This document shows, one piece after another, positions 12,281-24,010 of a stretch of 64,000 nt of DNA. The notes under the pieces are model-generated. The model was not told the origin of the DNA and ran no database searches. It worked only from the letters and a program-made list of their open reading frames with translations. Positions within the stretch are counted from its first letter, which is position 1. The number at the start of each line of letters is the position of its first letter. The stretch is from NCBI GenBank assembly GCA_007449985.2, contig VIIQ02000791.1, positions 58,981-122,980 on the forward strand. The letters are read 5' to 3'. The translations under genes were made by a program, and so were the position numbers. Source of the DNA: Desmodesmus armatus (Eukaryota > Chlorophyta > Chlorophyceae > Sphaeropleales > Scenedesmaceae).

Positions 12281-13199
12281 TAGTCAGTGTCACCAGCATA
12301 TTCACTACGTAAGAGTGTGACTACTGCAGGGCAAGTGACTCGAGCAATTCATAACAATGAAGGCGTGATCGTTACTGGCCCAAAGCGAAAAACGACGCGT
12401 TTCGCCTCTTTATTGACGGGATTGTGTAGATTATGACATTAAACAATTTTTTGAAAGTATTTTGTAAGGTTTCCCGCTGCCTGTGCTGAGGCAATGGCAG
12501 GACAGCAGTACCAGCAAGGGACACAGGCCTGCTGCGTACCATGCAGGGCTGCTGCAGCATGCTGCACGTGCTCATTATGTTCTTCGATGTCCATACTGCT
12601 GCACTGATCGCCCAGCAGGCCTTGCTGCTGACACGTGCATTAACACTGGCCACTGCCAACAGCACCCCTGCCATCGAGCAGTACCCATCCAACACGCAGC
12701 AGCGTGGTGCCCTGTGATATTAAAAGCTACATATCATGACAGCGTTGGAAGCCGGCAGGGCAGTCGCTTGGCCTTTGTTGCTAGTTCAGCTGATCACCAT
12801 CGCAAGATTGCTCGCTTCTGGCGCATGTTGTGGCGACAATCGCCAAGGCAGGATCTAACATGATAGTATAGCATGTGAGGATCATGAAAGAAGATCAAAC
12901 GTCACGGCAGGAGGCTGCTGTCAGTGCCGGGATGGTCATGAAGTAAACATCAGTCACTAGTGGCACGAAGGTAAATTAGGGTAAAGCCCGATAATGTTAA
13001 CCAGTGCAATTTCGACATATTGTCGATCATACATTCTTGTACTTTTGACCTGAAGTCGATTTTACAGGCCACCAGCAAACTCAACAACCCAGATCAACAG
13101 CACAGTCTGCCAGGCACACAGCCGCTGTTTCCTGTGCCTGATATGGCCCCCACGTGTGATTCCGCACAATCGCAATAGAGATCAACGTAGATAGCAGCC
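12281..13199. other. Intergenic before KDZ-like gene
   Basis: No coding or repeat feature recognised. The stretch around 12410-12470 is AT-richer than its surroundings. Confidence 0.4.
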
Positions 13200-15377
13200 A
13201 TGGATGATGATGAGCAGCTCTGCTTTGCAGATGTAGAGGATGATGAGGATGAAGCTGACATAAGGCCAGAGCTACTACAGGAGTACAGGCACCTGTATGC
13301 ACAGCACAGGGAGGACAGGCAACAGCATGAGGAAGAAGTGCTCCAGTCGAGGGCCAGGCACAGTGTAGCAACAGGCCCAGGCAGGGGGCGTGCAGCCCCA
13401 CGACGTGCTGCTGGTGAACCAGCTCAGTCACAGCGCAGGCAGCGTCGGCGGTACACAAGCAGCCTTGCAGATGCAGCAGGCAGTCACAGCTTTGGGGCTG
13501 TTGGTGAAGAGGCCATGGATGCTGCTGAAGTGCCACAGGGGCTAGAAGCAGAGGACGATGTGATAGATGTACAGCGCTTTGTAGCACAGCTAGCTGCAGA
13601 GGCAGCAGCAGCAGCAGCAGCAGAAACTGAACCAGGCTTTGTGTCAGAGGGAGAAGAGCCCAGTGAATGGAGCCAACGCAGTGCGCGTGCAGAAGCAGGA
13701 TGGCGTCAGCAAGCACCACTCCTGGGTGCAGCGGTGCTGCAGGCGGCAGCTGCGCCGGACCCCCAGCAGATCTGCAGTGTGTGTAGCACAGAGCAAGGGT
13801 GCACAGTGCGGTATGTGTGGAGCCAACCAGTTGCTTACATGTTTGCATGCGGAAGCAGCAGCCAGGCGTCAACAGCTACGCAGTCCATCGTGAGGCATGT
13901 GCTGAGTATGCACCCTACAGTCATTCTCTTGTGTGTCTGTTGTCTGCAGGTGTTGGTCTTGCTCACCAGCTGCAGGGTGTGCTCTGCTGTGTAGTGCTTG
14001 CGACCAGGCAGCACATCAGCACCTGCACCTGCACAAACGGCAGCAGTATGAGGACAGCTGCTGGAAGGAGATGCCAAGGGCTGACCCTGTGGCGGGTGGG
14101 TCGTGGTTGCTGCTGGTCAGCACACATTGGTGTGCTGCGACATCCTGTAACTGAATGCTTGTGCGCGCTGCAGGTTACTTCCTGTGCATACCCGGCGAGT
14201 GCCGACACTGCCACGGCACCGACATTGGCAGCGCAGCAGTGAGGACGCAGGCCATGGACTACATCACCAGGGGTGCGCAACCAGCATTATGCATCCTTTG
14301 CAACTGCTTGTGCCTGCTGCCTAGTGACGTAGCATCCAGGCCCACCCAAACTCTTGCATGGGGTTACTATGTGTGGATGTTCTGGCCGCAGATGGAGTGG
14401 TGCAGGCCAAGCGGGCTGCGTTCCAGTGCCTCAACCCAACTTGCGGCAAACATGTCTGGCAGCGGCCTCAGGACTTCATCAGCATGGGGGCTTGGCCAGC
14501 ATCGCTGGATTACGACCACTGCAGGTAAAGGCGCCGTCTAACATAGCACCTGGAGTGCTTGCCGTCAAGGTGCGGCGTAGCATTGGACGTCGCTCAAGGG
14601 TGTACTGTAATGCCGCAGGACCATCGTGGCTCAAGACGTCCTGCAGCTGTACGACTGCTTGAAGCTCAGCAGCCCTACACTGTCCTTGGCTGCTTTCTGC
14701 AAGGCAATCTCAGAGTCAGCATGGCGCAACAATCTGCAGCAGGTCGGTGATCGGCTTTGGGAGGGGGTGTGCGGCCCCGCGGGGTGGGGGGGGGGAGATC
14801 AGCTTTCGCTCCATCCGCATTTCACTAGCACACCGGCACTGCTTGGCTGTGCGCACCATCAACCAACTAGGGCTGCAATAGATGTTGGCGCCAAGACAAC
14901 CCAGGGTGCTGTGCTTGTTGCATGCTGCAGCCGTTGCGCGCCATCAGCACCAGCGCCTTCAGCCGCGCTGCTTCTGAGTTCAGCAACTGTCAGCTGGACC
15001 TGCGGCTGGGCGTGCAGCTCCTGGATGACCTGGTGTGCCCTGCATGCAGTGGTGGCAACTGTGCATACCACATTGACGGCAACATGAAGCTCTTCATCTG
15101 GCAGCGGCAACGGGCTGCTGCTGGCCTAGAGGCTCTACTGCTGCGGACTGCCCACCCACTGCTGAACCAGCGGCCGCCGCTGCGGCTGCTGCTGCATCGC
15201 CCTCGGGTGCCGCTACTGGCCTGGAGGGCTCTGCTGCTGCTGACTGCCCACCCATTGCTGAACCAGCTGCCGCCGCCGCGGCCGCTGCATCGTCCCCGGG
15301 GTGCTGCTGCTGGCTGGGCGGCACCAGATGCGCTGGCCGCTGTTGCAGGTGGGGGTGGAATCTGTGCCTGCAAGTAA
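13200..15377 (+). CDS. KDZ-type transposase, N-terminal zinc-finger region (truncated)
   Basis: Exons: 13200-13810, 13950-14095, 14174-14272, 14392-14524, 14619-14742, 14931-about 15115. An acidic then Arg-rich N-terminus leads to a cysteine cluster: CSVCSTEQGCTVR joined to CWSCSPAAGCALLCSACDQ and HLHLHK. This matches the CxC zinc cluster of Kyakuja-Dileera-Zisupton transposases. Next come IPGECRHCHG, FQCLNPTCGKHVW, a WPAS...LYDCLKLSSPTLSLAAFCKAI segment and finally CPACSGGNCAYHIDGNMKLF, where IDGN resembles the first catalytic-Asp block of KDZ proteins. After that the frame enters Ala/Pro low complexity and the rest of the catalytic core is missing. It is therefore probably an inactive fragment. 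Assignment rests on motif order and recall of the family; a host zinc-finger protein is the alternative. Confidence 0.55.
15117..15310 (+). repeat. Tandem 95-bp duplication at the end of the KDZ-like gene
   Basis: CTGGCCTAGAGGCTCT...ACTGCCCACCCACTGCTGAACCAG, starting about 15121, is repeated from about 15216 with a few changes. It is rich in GCTGCT and GCCGCC. One frame of the duplication reads GLEGSAAADCPPIAEPAAAAA twice (Ala-rich), so the exon may continue in that frame. Confidence 0.65.
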
Positions 15378-15503
15378 ACAATCCACCTGCCCTCAGTGTC
15401 ATTGCAGCTGATTGAGGCCGCCAAAGGTCTTGCAGGTGAGATCGCATGAAGCAGAGAACACTTTGCGCAACCATTTGCGTAACCAGCCGCAGCATCAATG
15501 ATA

Positions 15504-16771
15504 TCAATGACAACTCATGCCTACAGCCTGATTGAGTAAACTCATGCCTGTTAGTGCTGCTTGGCCTCGTCGCTGATCCTGCCATCCCTCCCACATTCTA
15601 GCCCCAACATCGTGACACCATTGCAAAACAGTGATGCTGCAACATCTCACGCCTAGTGTTGGAGCAGCATGGCCCATGCCACCCACCCGGATGGCATCCC
15701 GCACAAATTGGCCATCGGCCAGTACTGCCATCTCCATGAAGCTCCTCTTGCTGCCAGGGACAAGGCCTGCCGCGGCTGGCCCGCGAGCGCCAATCACAGT
15801 GAAGATGCGCGTGCCGGCCAGGCGCTTATCTTGCACCTTCACTGGCAGATATACGCCTTCGCTGGCCTTGCTGCCGATCTGGTCCTCGTTGGTGAGCAAC
15901 TTGCTGGGGATCACTCCTGACAGCTGGATGGTGACGCTGCACTCCATGGCTTTCATCAAGTCGTTCATCTGCAAGACATCAGCAAAGGCATGCGGCGGCG
16001 CAACGTCAATGTGATGCTGGGCCAATGCACCCAAGGCTGGTGTGAGGTCCAAGTGAGGTAGAACAACGTCCTTGCAACCTTCAAATAGGCGCTGACTACC
16101 AGGACTGATGCTGGGAAGCTTGCATCAGGTGGCAGCGCCTGCGTCCCGGCAGCATCCCATGCACTGCGTCTGTCACTGGGTGCCAAAGCAGCTTGCAGAG
16201 GTCCTACTAGCTGTGCATCACTGTTCGTGCTGCTGCTGTGGCGCGCACCTGTTTGCTGTAGAGGACCTCGTTCAGGTGGCTTTTGTAGTTGTAGGCTGCT
16301 TTTCTGTTGACACCTTTGGGGGGCTGGCCAACACCACAGTAGAAATGGTCTGCCTCTTCCGCTGCCCCTTCTGGTGCCTCCTCTGCTGGCTGCTGCTGCT
16401 GCTGCTGCTTGTTCTTGGTCCTCTTCCGCTGGAACAAGCCCTCAGGAACTTCTTGCAGGCATTTTCTGCACTGGACACTCCTGTGAGCACCAAGAGGGAG
16501 GGGGTGTGTCAGTGCTTGGGTGGTTGGGTTGATGCTGCTTGCTTTTGTTGTGCACACTCAGCCTGTTCGGCCTGAGTGATCATGCATACCTGCCATAGAG
16601 TGGGTGCTTGCATTGTTGGCCAGTCTCTGGGTCTATGTATGGACGCTCCTTGCTCTTGAAGTTGGTTACAGTCCCATCTTCCTCTGGCACAGTCCGGTTC
16701 TGGCTGTTCTGGTTGGAAGGTTGCAGGGGGCCGTCAACTGCTGCATCTGACGGATCTGTGACTGAAGACAT
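15504..16771 (-). CDS. Unidentified protein gene convergent with the KDZ-like gene
   Basis: Probable exons: 16771-16590, 16480-16249, 16091-about 15690 (minus strand, in order). The ATG at 16771 gives MSSVTDPSDAAVD. The first junction makes CKHPLYGRSVQCRKCLQEVPEG, a small Cys/His cluster that may bind zinc. It is followed by a basic stretch, a Gln tract and YNYKSHLNEVLYSKQ. The third exon reads RLFEGCKDVVLPHLDLTPAL and continues through VTIQLSGVIPSKLLTNEDQ and GVYLPVKVQDKRLAGTRIF. The continuous frame ends at 15504, but a donor near 15690 is possible. I do not recognise the family. Its tail-to-tail position beside a transposase fragment would fit a second gene of the same mobile element, which is inference. 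The upstream frame to 17068 is open but low in coding character. Confidence 0.4.
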
Positions 16772-18327
16772 CGCAGAATAAGGTAGCTGCTTGTGCCAGC
16801 TGCTGCTGTGTGTCACATAGACAGAAGTGCCTGATGGTGGTGATCTGGTTTGTTCAAAAGCGGAGCTGAGCAGATGAGCTGACAGCTGACTGATCCAGGA
16901 GAACCCATCAACGATAAAGCAAAGTGCAAGGGCTGATGCGATCTGGCCGGCTGTTGTTGAGCTTTTGTTTTGAAAAGCTGCCGTTTGTTGACTTTGCTGG
17001 GTGCCTGAATTATCGGCAAAGTCCCCTATATCACTACGTGAATCTTCGGACATACACCGTATATGCACTCATCTGTATCCTCGACCTTTTCCCTATAATA
17101 CATACATGCCAGGGTTGACATCAGTACACACGTTATTAAATATGCAAAAAGTTTGGGGCGTCTTCGAGATTTCAAACGCACCCATCGCGGTATCAATCGG
17201 ATTTCCGGCGCGGAGAAATTCGCGTTCAACCACACCAAAGGCCCATGTTGATCACGCCATCATTGTTATGTGTGTAGCTGCTGTGGTGGTGACCAGCGGC
17301 AACTGGCAGTTGTGGCAGCGGCTGACTTGGGCGGCAAATTGCGCTGCATAATAATAATAATAATGATTCGTACTATGCATAGGGACTATGACGACCATGC
17401 TCAAGCAGATGAATGTGCTGATGTTACACAGTCAGCGAAACGACCACACAGCTCCCAAACAACCAACACAGCAGCCACTAGCACTCCGCATGACAACATG
17501 AACAAGTGATCAACAACAAATGATCAACACTAAAATTGTAGGGACTAGGCTGCAAGCAGTATTCAAGGGTCAGCACACAACGATGCACGCCAATGCACGA
17601 GCAGATGCAGTGACAATCTCATGAGAGCAACAGCTCTCACCAGACAATGCACACACATGATGCAGCGAGGTAAGCATCAACACCACACAAATGCATGCAG
17701 GGGTGAGACAGGCTGAGGAGCCATTGGCCATCTCGCCTTCTCGTCAGCACCGGCACCACTTGTTCGCAGCATGCCACTGCACACAGCCAGCCGGGCTGTG
17801 CACAGCGACACGCCTCAAGCGTGTGCGCCTACATCTCTTGCCAGAGATGTGTGCTGTGGAGGCCGGGCCCTCCGCGTGTCCCCCGGTTATGCTCAACATT
17901 CAACGTCCCCCCTGTCACTTAGACACACAACTCCACACCAGCTCCACATCACAAACACACCCTTGCAGCCCCCATCGCCCCCACATGTTCAGCCCTGTGG
18001 CTTGCACACTTCACGCAAACATCTGCATGGTTGCCGTGTCATAGAAGACAGCGGTGCAAGCCTGCATTGCCCTCGGTGCCTTCTGTTGAGCGGTGAAAGC
18101 TCCCTTCCTCCATAAGGTTTGACCGTTGGGCTTCTTTCGGCTGGATGGAGTACGTACAAGTAGGCATGACCTTTCCACTGGACGATTGTTGTGGACTGAC
18201 CCATGGTTGTCGCTTGGCCAGTCTTGCGCACCCTTGAGGGCGCGAGTGCGCACTCACGCACGCCGTCTCATTGTCAGCAGGCTCTCCTCTTTTTGGTTTC
18301 CAGCAGGCTTTCTTGGGATTGGGAGAG
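16772..18327. other. No supported gene; microsatellite inside
   Basis: ORFs on both strands overlap and show no family resemblance. A short AAT microsatellite lies at about 17349-17363. No terminal inverted repeats bracketing the 13.2-16.8 kb transposon-like region were found by eye. Confidence 0.4.
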
Positions 18328-20800
18328 ACGGCCGGTCCTTGCAAGTCATCGAGTACTGCATCTCTGCGTCAACACCCTAGTATGAATGCGGCAGCAACAA
18401 GGAAAGACAGACAGCAGCAGAGGCAGCAAGATCACAAATGTGTTGGTGAGCAGCAGGCTTCTCAGCAGGCGGGAAATGCTCCACCGCATGCCCTGCGGCA
18501 AGGGGAGCAGAGGGCAGTACAGGTACCTCCGCATAGGGGGGGTGCGCTGCGGCAAGGGGGGTGGGGAGGCAGTACAGGTACCTCCGCATAGGGGGGGTGG
18601 GAGAAGGCATTACAGTACCTCCGCATAGGGGGGGTGCGCTGCAGCAGGGGGGGGGGGAGGCAGTACAGGTACCTCCGCATAGGGGGGGTGCGCTGCGGCA
18701 GGGGGGGTGGGGAGAAGGCATTACAGGTACCTCCGCATAGGGGGGGGGGGTGCGCTGCAGCAGGGGGGGAGAAGGCAGTACAGGTACCTCCGCATAGGGG
18801 AGGTGCGCTGCGGCGGGGGGGGGGGAGAAGGCAGTACAGGTACCTCCGCATAGGGGAGGTGCGCTGCGGCAAGGGGGTGGGGAGAAGGCAGTACAGTTAC
18901 CTCCGCATAGGGGAGGTGCGCTGCAGCAGGGGGGAGGGGATAGAAGGCAGTACAGGTACCTCCGCATAGGGAAGGTGCGCTGCGGCAGGGGGGGGGGGGG
19001 AAGGCAGTACAGGTACCTCCGCATAGGGGGGGGCGCTGCGGCAGGGGGGGTGGGAGAAGGCATTACAGGTACTTCCGCATAGGGGGGGGGGGTGCGCTGC
19101 AGCAGGGGGGGAGAAGGCAGTCCAGGTACTCCGCATAGGGGAGGTGCGCTGCGGCGGGGGGGGGGGGGGGGGGGGGAGAAGGCAGTACAGTACCTCCGCA
19201 TAGGGGAGGTGCGCTGCGGCAAGGGGGGTGGGAGAAGGCAGTACAGTTACCTCCGCATAGGGGAGGTGCGCTGCAGCAGGGGGGAGGGGACAGAAGGCAG
19301 TACAGGTACCTCCGCATAGGGAAGGTGCGCTGCGGCAGGGGGGGGGGAAGGCAGTACAGGTACCTCCGCATAGGGGAGGTGCGCTGCAGCAGGGGGGAGG
19401 GGACAGAAGGCAGTCCAGGTACCTCCGCATAGGGGAGGTGCGCTGCGGCGGGGGGGGGGGGGGGGGGGAGAGGCAGTACAGGTACCTCCGCATAGGGGAG
19501 GTGCGCTGCGGCAAGGGGGGTGGGGAGAAGGCAGTACAGTTACCTCCGCATAGGGGAGGTGCGCTGCAGCAGGGGGAGGGGACAGAAGGCAGTACAGGTA
19601 CCTCCGCATAGGGAAGGTGCGCTGCGGCAGGGGGGGGGGAAGGCAGTACAGGTACCTCAGCATAGGGGAGGTGCGCTGCAGCAGGGGGGAGGGGACAGAA
19701 GGCAGTCCAGGTACCTCCGCATAGGGGAGGTGCGCTGCGGCAGGGGGGGGGTGAGAAGGCAGTACAGGTACCTCCGCATAGGGGAGGTGCGCTGCGGCAG
19801 GGGGGGGGGGGGGAGAAGGCAGTCCAGGTACCTCCGCATAGGGGAGGTGCGCTGCGGCAGGGGGGGGGGAAGGCAGTCCAGGTACCTCCGCATAGGGGAG
19901 GTGCGCTGCGGCAGGGGGGGGGGGGGTGAGAAGGCAGTACAGGTACCTCCGCACAGGGGAGGTGCGCTGTGGCAGGCGGGGGGGAGAAGGCAGTACAGGT
20001 ACTTAAGAATCCCATACACACGCACACACATAGCAATGACATGGACAAACACCAGCCCGCCTGCTCAGCAGCGTCCAACTGCGGCACCAAAAGCCCGCAT
20101 CACAAGGCATTGGAGACACCAGCCCACATGCTCAGCAGCATTTAGCGAAACAGACACGAAGCCCTGACATAACCCAACCCACCTGCAACAGCCTGTAGTT
20201 TAGCTCCAGTGTTGTACATCATTCAGCATCACCCACACCTCTAGAAGCCTCCACATTCTTTTGCAAGCTGCACACTGTCCCTGACAGTGGAGAAGCAGGC
20301 ATCCCAATTCCACCTTGGGGGGAGAAGGCACCGTGTAGGGTACAGGGACCCGGAACACCTCGAACAAACCTGCGCAACAGTGAAAATGACAGGGACAACA
20401 AAGAGAGCCCTCAGCGACGTGCTGAGGGCGTGCACCAAAGAGGACACAGGTACACACACACACTCACACCCAACGGCACATCGCCGACCAGAATGGGCTG
20501 GGGCTTGCTCATGATCTGGCATGTGCACCAACGAGGACACAGCATACACACACACAAATCACAAACAAGCTCACCTGCATGGGGGAAGGGTAGTGGGAAC
20601 GTAGTGTAAGATGGCCGGTCCTTGCAAGTCATCCAGATCATCTCTGCGGGGATGCGATAAACACATCTTCTGTGCAAGAGGCAGCAGCAAGGCAAGCACA
20701 GGCAGCAGCAGAGGCAGCAAGAGCACAACAAAGGGGATGTGAGAAGCAGGCTACTCAGCAGGCGGGAAATGTGGGCGCTGTGGCAGGAGGGGGGGGCAGT
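18328..20800 (+). repeat. Duplicated flank of the minisatellite
   Basis: The block before the array (about 18328-18510: GGCCGGTCCTTGCAAGTCATC, then GAGGCAGCAAGA, then CTCAGCAGGCGGGAAATG) recurs after it at about 20608-20800 in the same order. The second block is followed by a single decayed array-like unit (GCGCTGTGGCAGGAGGGGGG). The array and its left flank were therefore probably duplicated together, with loss of most units from the second copy. Confidence 0.6.
18491..20005 (+). repeat. G-rich minisatellite, about 26 units of 55-60 bp
   Basis: The unit is GTACAGGTACCTCCGCATAG, then GGGAGGTGCGCTGCGGCA, then a run of 6-20 G, then AGAAGGCA. I count about 26 CCGCATAG-type cores. Most length variation lies in the G-run; GCTGCGGCA and GCTGCAGCA variants alternate in patches, suggesting higher-order units of 2-4 monomers. 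Every unit has a KpnI-type GGTACC palindrome. Long ORFs on both strands are by-products of the repeat. G-runs this long can form quadruplexes on the + strand. Confidence 0.95.
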
Positions 20801-22150
20801 ACATGTGGGTCTGAACAGCAGAACAACTTGACAGCAAGACGCAATTGCTGCTGCACATGGCATGAGCAACGACCAGGGTGAACCTCTGCATATGCTGTTG
20901 TTGTAATAACCAAACTCTATGTGTCGGTTCAACTGTGCCGAAAGCCTGGCTCAAGGGAGCTGAGGGCACCTTCCATGTCCAGCTGCTGCTGCTGCTGCAG
21001 TGCTGTGAGGTGTTCGCAAAAGGCGCTGCGCTGCTCGCATATTTCACTGATCACCTGTGGATTGCATGTCGGTGCTTGAAGCTGCGCCTGGGTCCGTAAA
21101 AAGGTGCCCTTCGCGAGTTCCCTCTGCAACCTTGGATGGAGGCAAAATCAGCGCCTGCCGCTGTGCTGGTATGCTGATGTGTTACAACATGATAAGGTGA
21201 ATATTTACAGGTGTAAAGAGGTGAGCCAGCTGGTTCAAGGCGAAGACGGAGGTGCGGCCTAGGCTAGGATCCATCCATTCCGGTGACAAGGACTGGACGC
21301 CATGCAAAGGCTTTGGTGACAAAATATGATACATATTGACTCCATTGATGCCATGCCACCTCGTTTTGGCAGTCCAAGCAGGGGTCGGAAGCTTTACCCC
21401 CCACCAACCCTGTCACCTCCTCCTGAACCTCCTGGGCAGGGTGCAGCAAGTGACATGCCTATCATCCTTTGCTTACCGACCTGGTCAAGACTTTATTTGG
21501 TCACTGTCTTAACGCGCACAGTTCAGTTCGCGGCCTGGCCTAGAAGCTGCCTGTGTCGTGCTCAGACAGCAGCACTGATTTGCACTGTACTGCAAATCTG
21601 CTCTCCTTATGTCACGGCATCACCGCGTGCTGTTATATCAGCATTTCAACTTAACTAGCATCGTCTCAGCATAAATCTGTCCTCCCAAGAGTTGATGGCA
21701 CAACACAGTTGGGGGTGGTGACCATATTAGCGCCGGACTCCCTCCACTAAAAAGCTTTAGAGGCGGCACGCACGGGAGGCTGTGCCAGGGCGTGGAAACA
21801 ACTCAATAGGTGCCTTGATAGGATGGGTAAATTGTGCAGGGCGTTAGCACAGTGTGCTGCACATGGTGGGGGCTGCAGAGGATTAGTCACGTGCCGGCAT
21901 ATGACTGATGGAGATCAGCTTGGCAGGATGCGCACATGTCTGCTTTCACCGCAAACGCATGGATTAGTGACAACTCCATGCATTTGAATACTCTGCGACT
22001 GTATCTCGTTCAATGGCTGGCAGCCCTCTTGCGATCGATGGCAGGCCAGACGCCACCAGCTCAATATAGTCCTTCCACAGTGCGCTTGCCACTCAATGGT
22101 CAGAGTTAACGTTTGGATAAACACTTTGGGCACGTCAGTGCGTGCGCGCA
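20801..22150. other. No supported gene
   Basis: Short overlapping ORFs without family resemblance; I see no repeat or RNA gene. Confidence 0.4.
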
Positions 22151-22400
22151 GCAGCAGATCGCAGTCAGCCGCAACAGCAGCAGCAATCGATGCAGCCGGG
22201 CCCGGGGTTACTTGCCCCAGCGCGATAGTGTGTTGTGCAACCGCACTGCTGTAGATCTGTGGTAGCATCTGTCAGAGCAGCAGCTTGCAGCAGTTCCCAG
22301 CAGTCAGCTGCAACAGCAGCAGCAATCGATGCAGCGGTGCCCCGGGTTACCTGCACCCAGGGTGACAGTGTGCTGTGCAACCACTCTGCTGTAGGTCTGT
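22150..22400 (+). repeat. Tandem pair of about 120-bp units
   Basis: CAACAGCAGCAGCAATCGATGCAG followed by GTTAC, CCCAG, GTGCAACC, CTGCTGTAG and TCTGTG occurs at about 22155-22262 and 22285-22400. A Gln/Ser-coding triplet run lies in each unit but no continuous gene does. Confidence 0.65.
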
Positions 22401-22423
22401 GCCAGATTTTTTGAGATACAGCA

Positions 22424-23098
22424 GCAGCTTGCAGTTGTCACCCAACCAGCACAGCTGTGCAGCAATTTCCCTGCAGTGTGGGTGCTACACATACCCAGTA
22501 CTGTCGTAAGGAGCACTGCTTGGAAAAATCATCTACCCCCACCTCCTTTTATTCTCCAATGCCTGTGGCCTTGACACCCTCCCCCCCCCCTTTTTGTTCC
22601 TGTGAGGCAGCCAACTGCCTACCTGCTCACACCCCGTCCAAGGCACCCCAAGCGGTCTCCCCACCCAGTGAAGCACTTCCAGGCATTGTACGCAGTACTT
22701 CTGTGATTTGCTTGCAGCCTGGTGGTCTGAGATACTGCTTTCATGAGCTTAAAATGTGCAAGTTGATTGCAGGACTGTAGTCCAACTGTGTGTGGGTGTG
22801 TGCTGGCAACCCCGTTGGTCGAGTTTTGACGGTCAAGGTGGTCACTCCACATGGTGCCAAACAGCTGCTGGGAAGCTTCCTTTGTGATTAATTGTTATAT
22901 GATATATATGCAACATGTGAGCGTTCCCAAGCAATTCAGTGCAAAATCCTTTTTAGCTTTTTTATTTTTAGTGGTGCACCATATTAGCACACGAATGGCT
23001 AGCAGCTTGCAGTTGTCACCCGACCAGCACAGCTGTGCAGCAGTTTCCCTACAGTCTGGGTGCTACACATACCTAGTACTGTCGTAAGCAGCACTGCT
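22424..23098 (+). repeat. Direct repeat of about 98 bp
   Basis: AGCAGCTTGCAGTTGTCACC through CTGTCGTAAG.AGCACTGCTT occurs at 22424-22522 and 23001-23098 with only a few substitutions. The second copy follows the 34-bp AT-rich repeat at 22954-22987. Confidence 0.75.
22954..22987 (+). repeat. 34-bp AT-rich repeat, copy 1
   Basis: TTAGCTTTTTTATTTTTAGT followed by GGTGCACCATATTAG; the same sequence recurs at 31005-31039. Both copies border unrelated sequence and may mark the end of a repeat family. Confidence 0.7.
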
Positions 23099-23784
23099 TT
23101 AATCAGACCTAGATGGAGCGGTTACCAGTTGATTTATTTAGGGTGGCTCCTGTGGAGTTGGTGTGTGGGGTTTGCAGGGTGTGGATGTGCCTGCCTGCTT
23201 GCAGAGGTGCTGCTACAGGGTGGTGTTTGCAATGTGCAAAGTGTTGTCTATAGGTTGACACGTCTTTCCTCGGAGAAGGATTCCGCAGGATCCTTCGGAG
23301 TGACTGGGGTGGCCAAAAAAAAAGAGCAAAAGAGTAACACCGTTGCAACCGTGCTCAACGGCCTCCTGTCTTTCGGCAACGCAAGCCGAAAGCCAGCATA
23401 TGAGTGTGCAAAAACGCCAAGTAAAACTATGGAACGCAAACGAGGGAGGCAACGGGCACAGGGTGAGGGCTTCAGTTCCAAGTTCGACCCCCCGAGGGAC
23501 GCTGCGACAGTCCTGATGTGGCACGACTGCCCTGACCTTGATTTTATACTTAAGTCCTGTGACTTCGCTGAACTCAGGTTGTAGCAAGGAAGACGCCGGC
23601 CAAAGGTTCAAAACGTAACCAAGCAAAGAATCATCAACAGGTGGTCCCTCATTCACAATCAACGGTGCTAACTGTTGCCAAGGAAAATTGCATACTTGGG
23701 GCATTGCTGCAAGTGCATCTTCACCATGTGTCTGTCAACTCCAGCTGGGGCCATTCATCGACCCATGATGGGGGGGGGGGGTGA

Positions 23785-24010
23785 GGGGGGGAGACCCCCC
23801 CCCCCCCCCCCCCACCTCCCCCCTCCACAAAAGAGGCAGTGCCACCCGGCTAGACGCTGCGTCGGCATCAAAAGCAACGCCAGCGGGAGGCGCCATGCAT
23901 TGACTTCTTGAGGGGGGAGTGTGAGGGGGGTCTCCCCCCTCCACAAAAGAGGCAGTGCCACGGCTTGTAGCTGCGTCAGCATCAAAGCAATGCCAGAGGG
24001 AGGAGGACCC
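23785..24010 (+). repeat. Tandem pair of 140-bp C-rich units
   Basis: CCCCCCTCCACAAAAGAGGC, then AGTGCCAC, GCTGCGTC.GCATCAAA, GCAA.GCCAG and GGGAGG occurs at about 23815-23890 and 23935-24005, each preceded by a G-run then C-run. The G/C runs at 23769-23822 could pair into a long hairpin. Confidence 0.65.

Noticed and set aside
13081..13872. 263-codon minus-strand ORF
   Set aside because: Antisense shadow of the KDZ-like first exon, created by Gln/Ala codon bias on the plus strand.
18491..20005. CRISPR-like array
   Set aside because: The units are contiguous with no unique spacers, variation is in G-run length, and the context is a eukaryotic nuclear genome.
18377..20090. Long Pro-rich ORFs (up to 397 codons) on the minus strand across the minisatellite
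   Set aside because: They only translate the 56-bp repeat (AHLPYAEVPVLPS...) in whichever frame the G-runs allow; several frames are open at once and none has a distinct start or domain.
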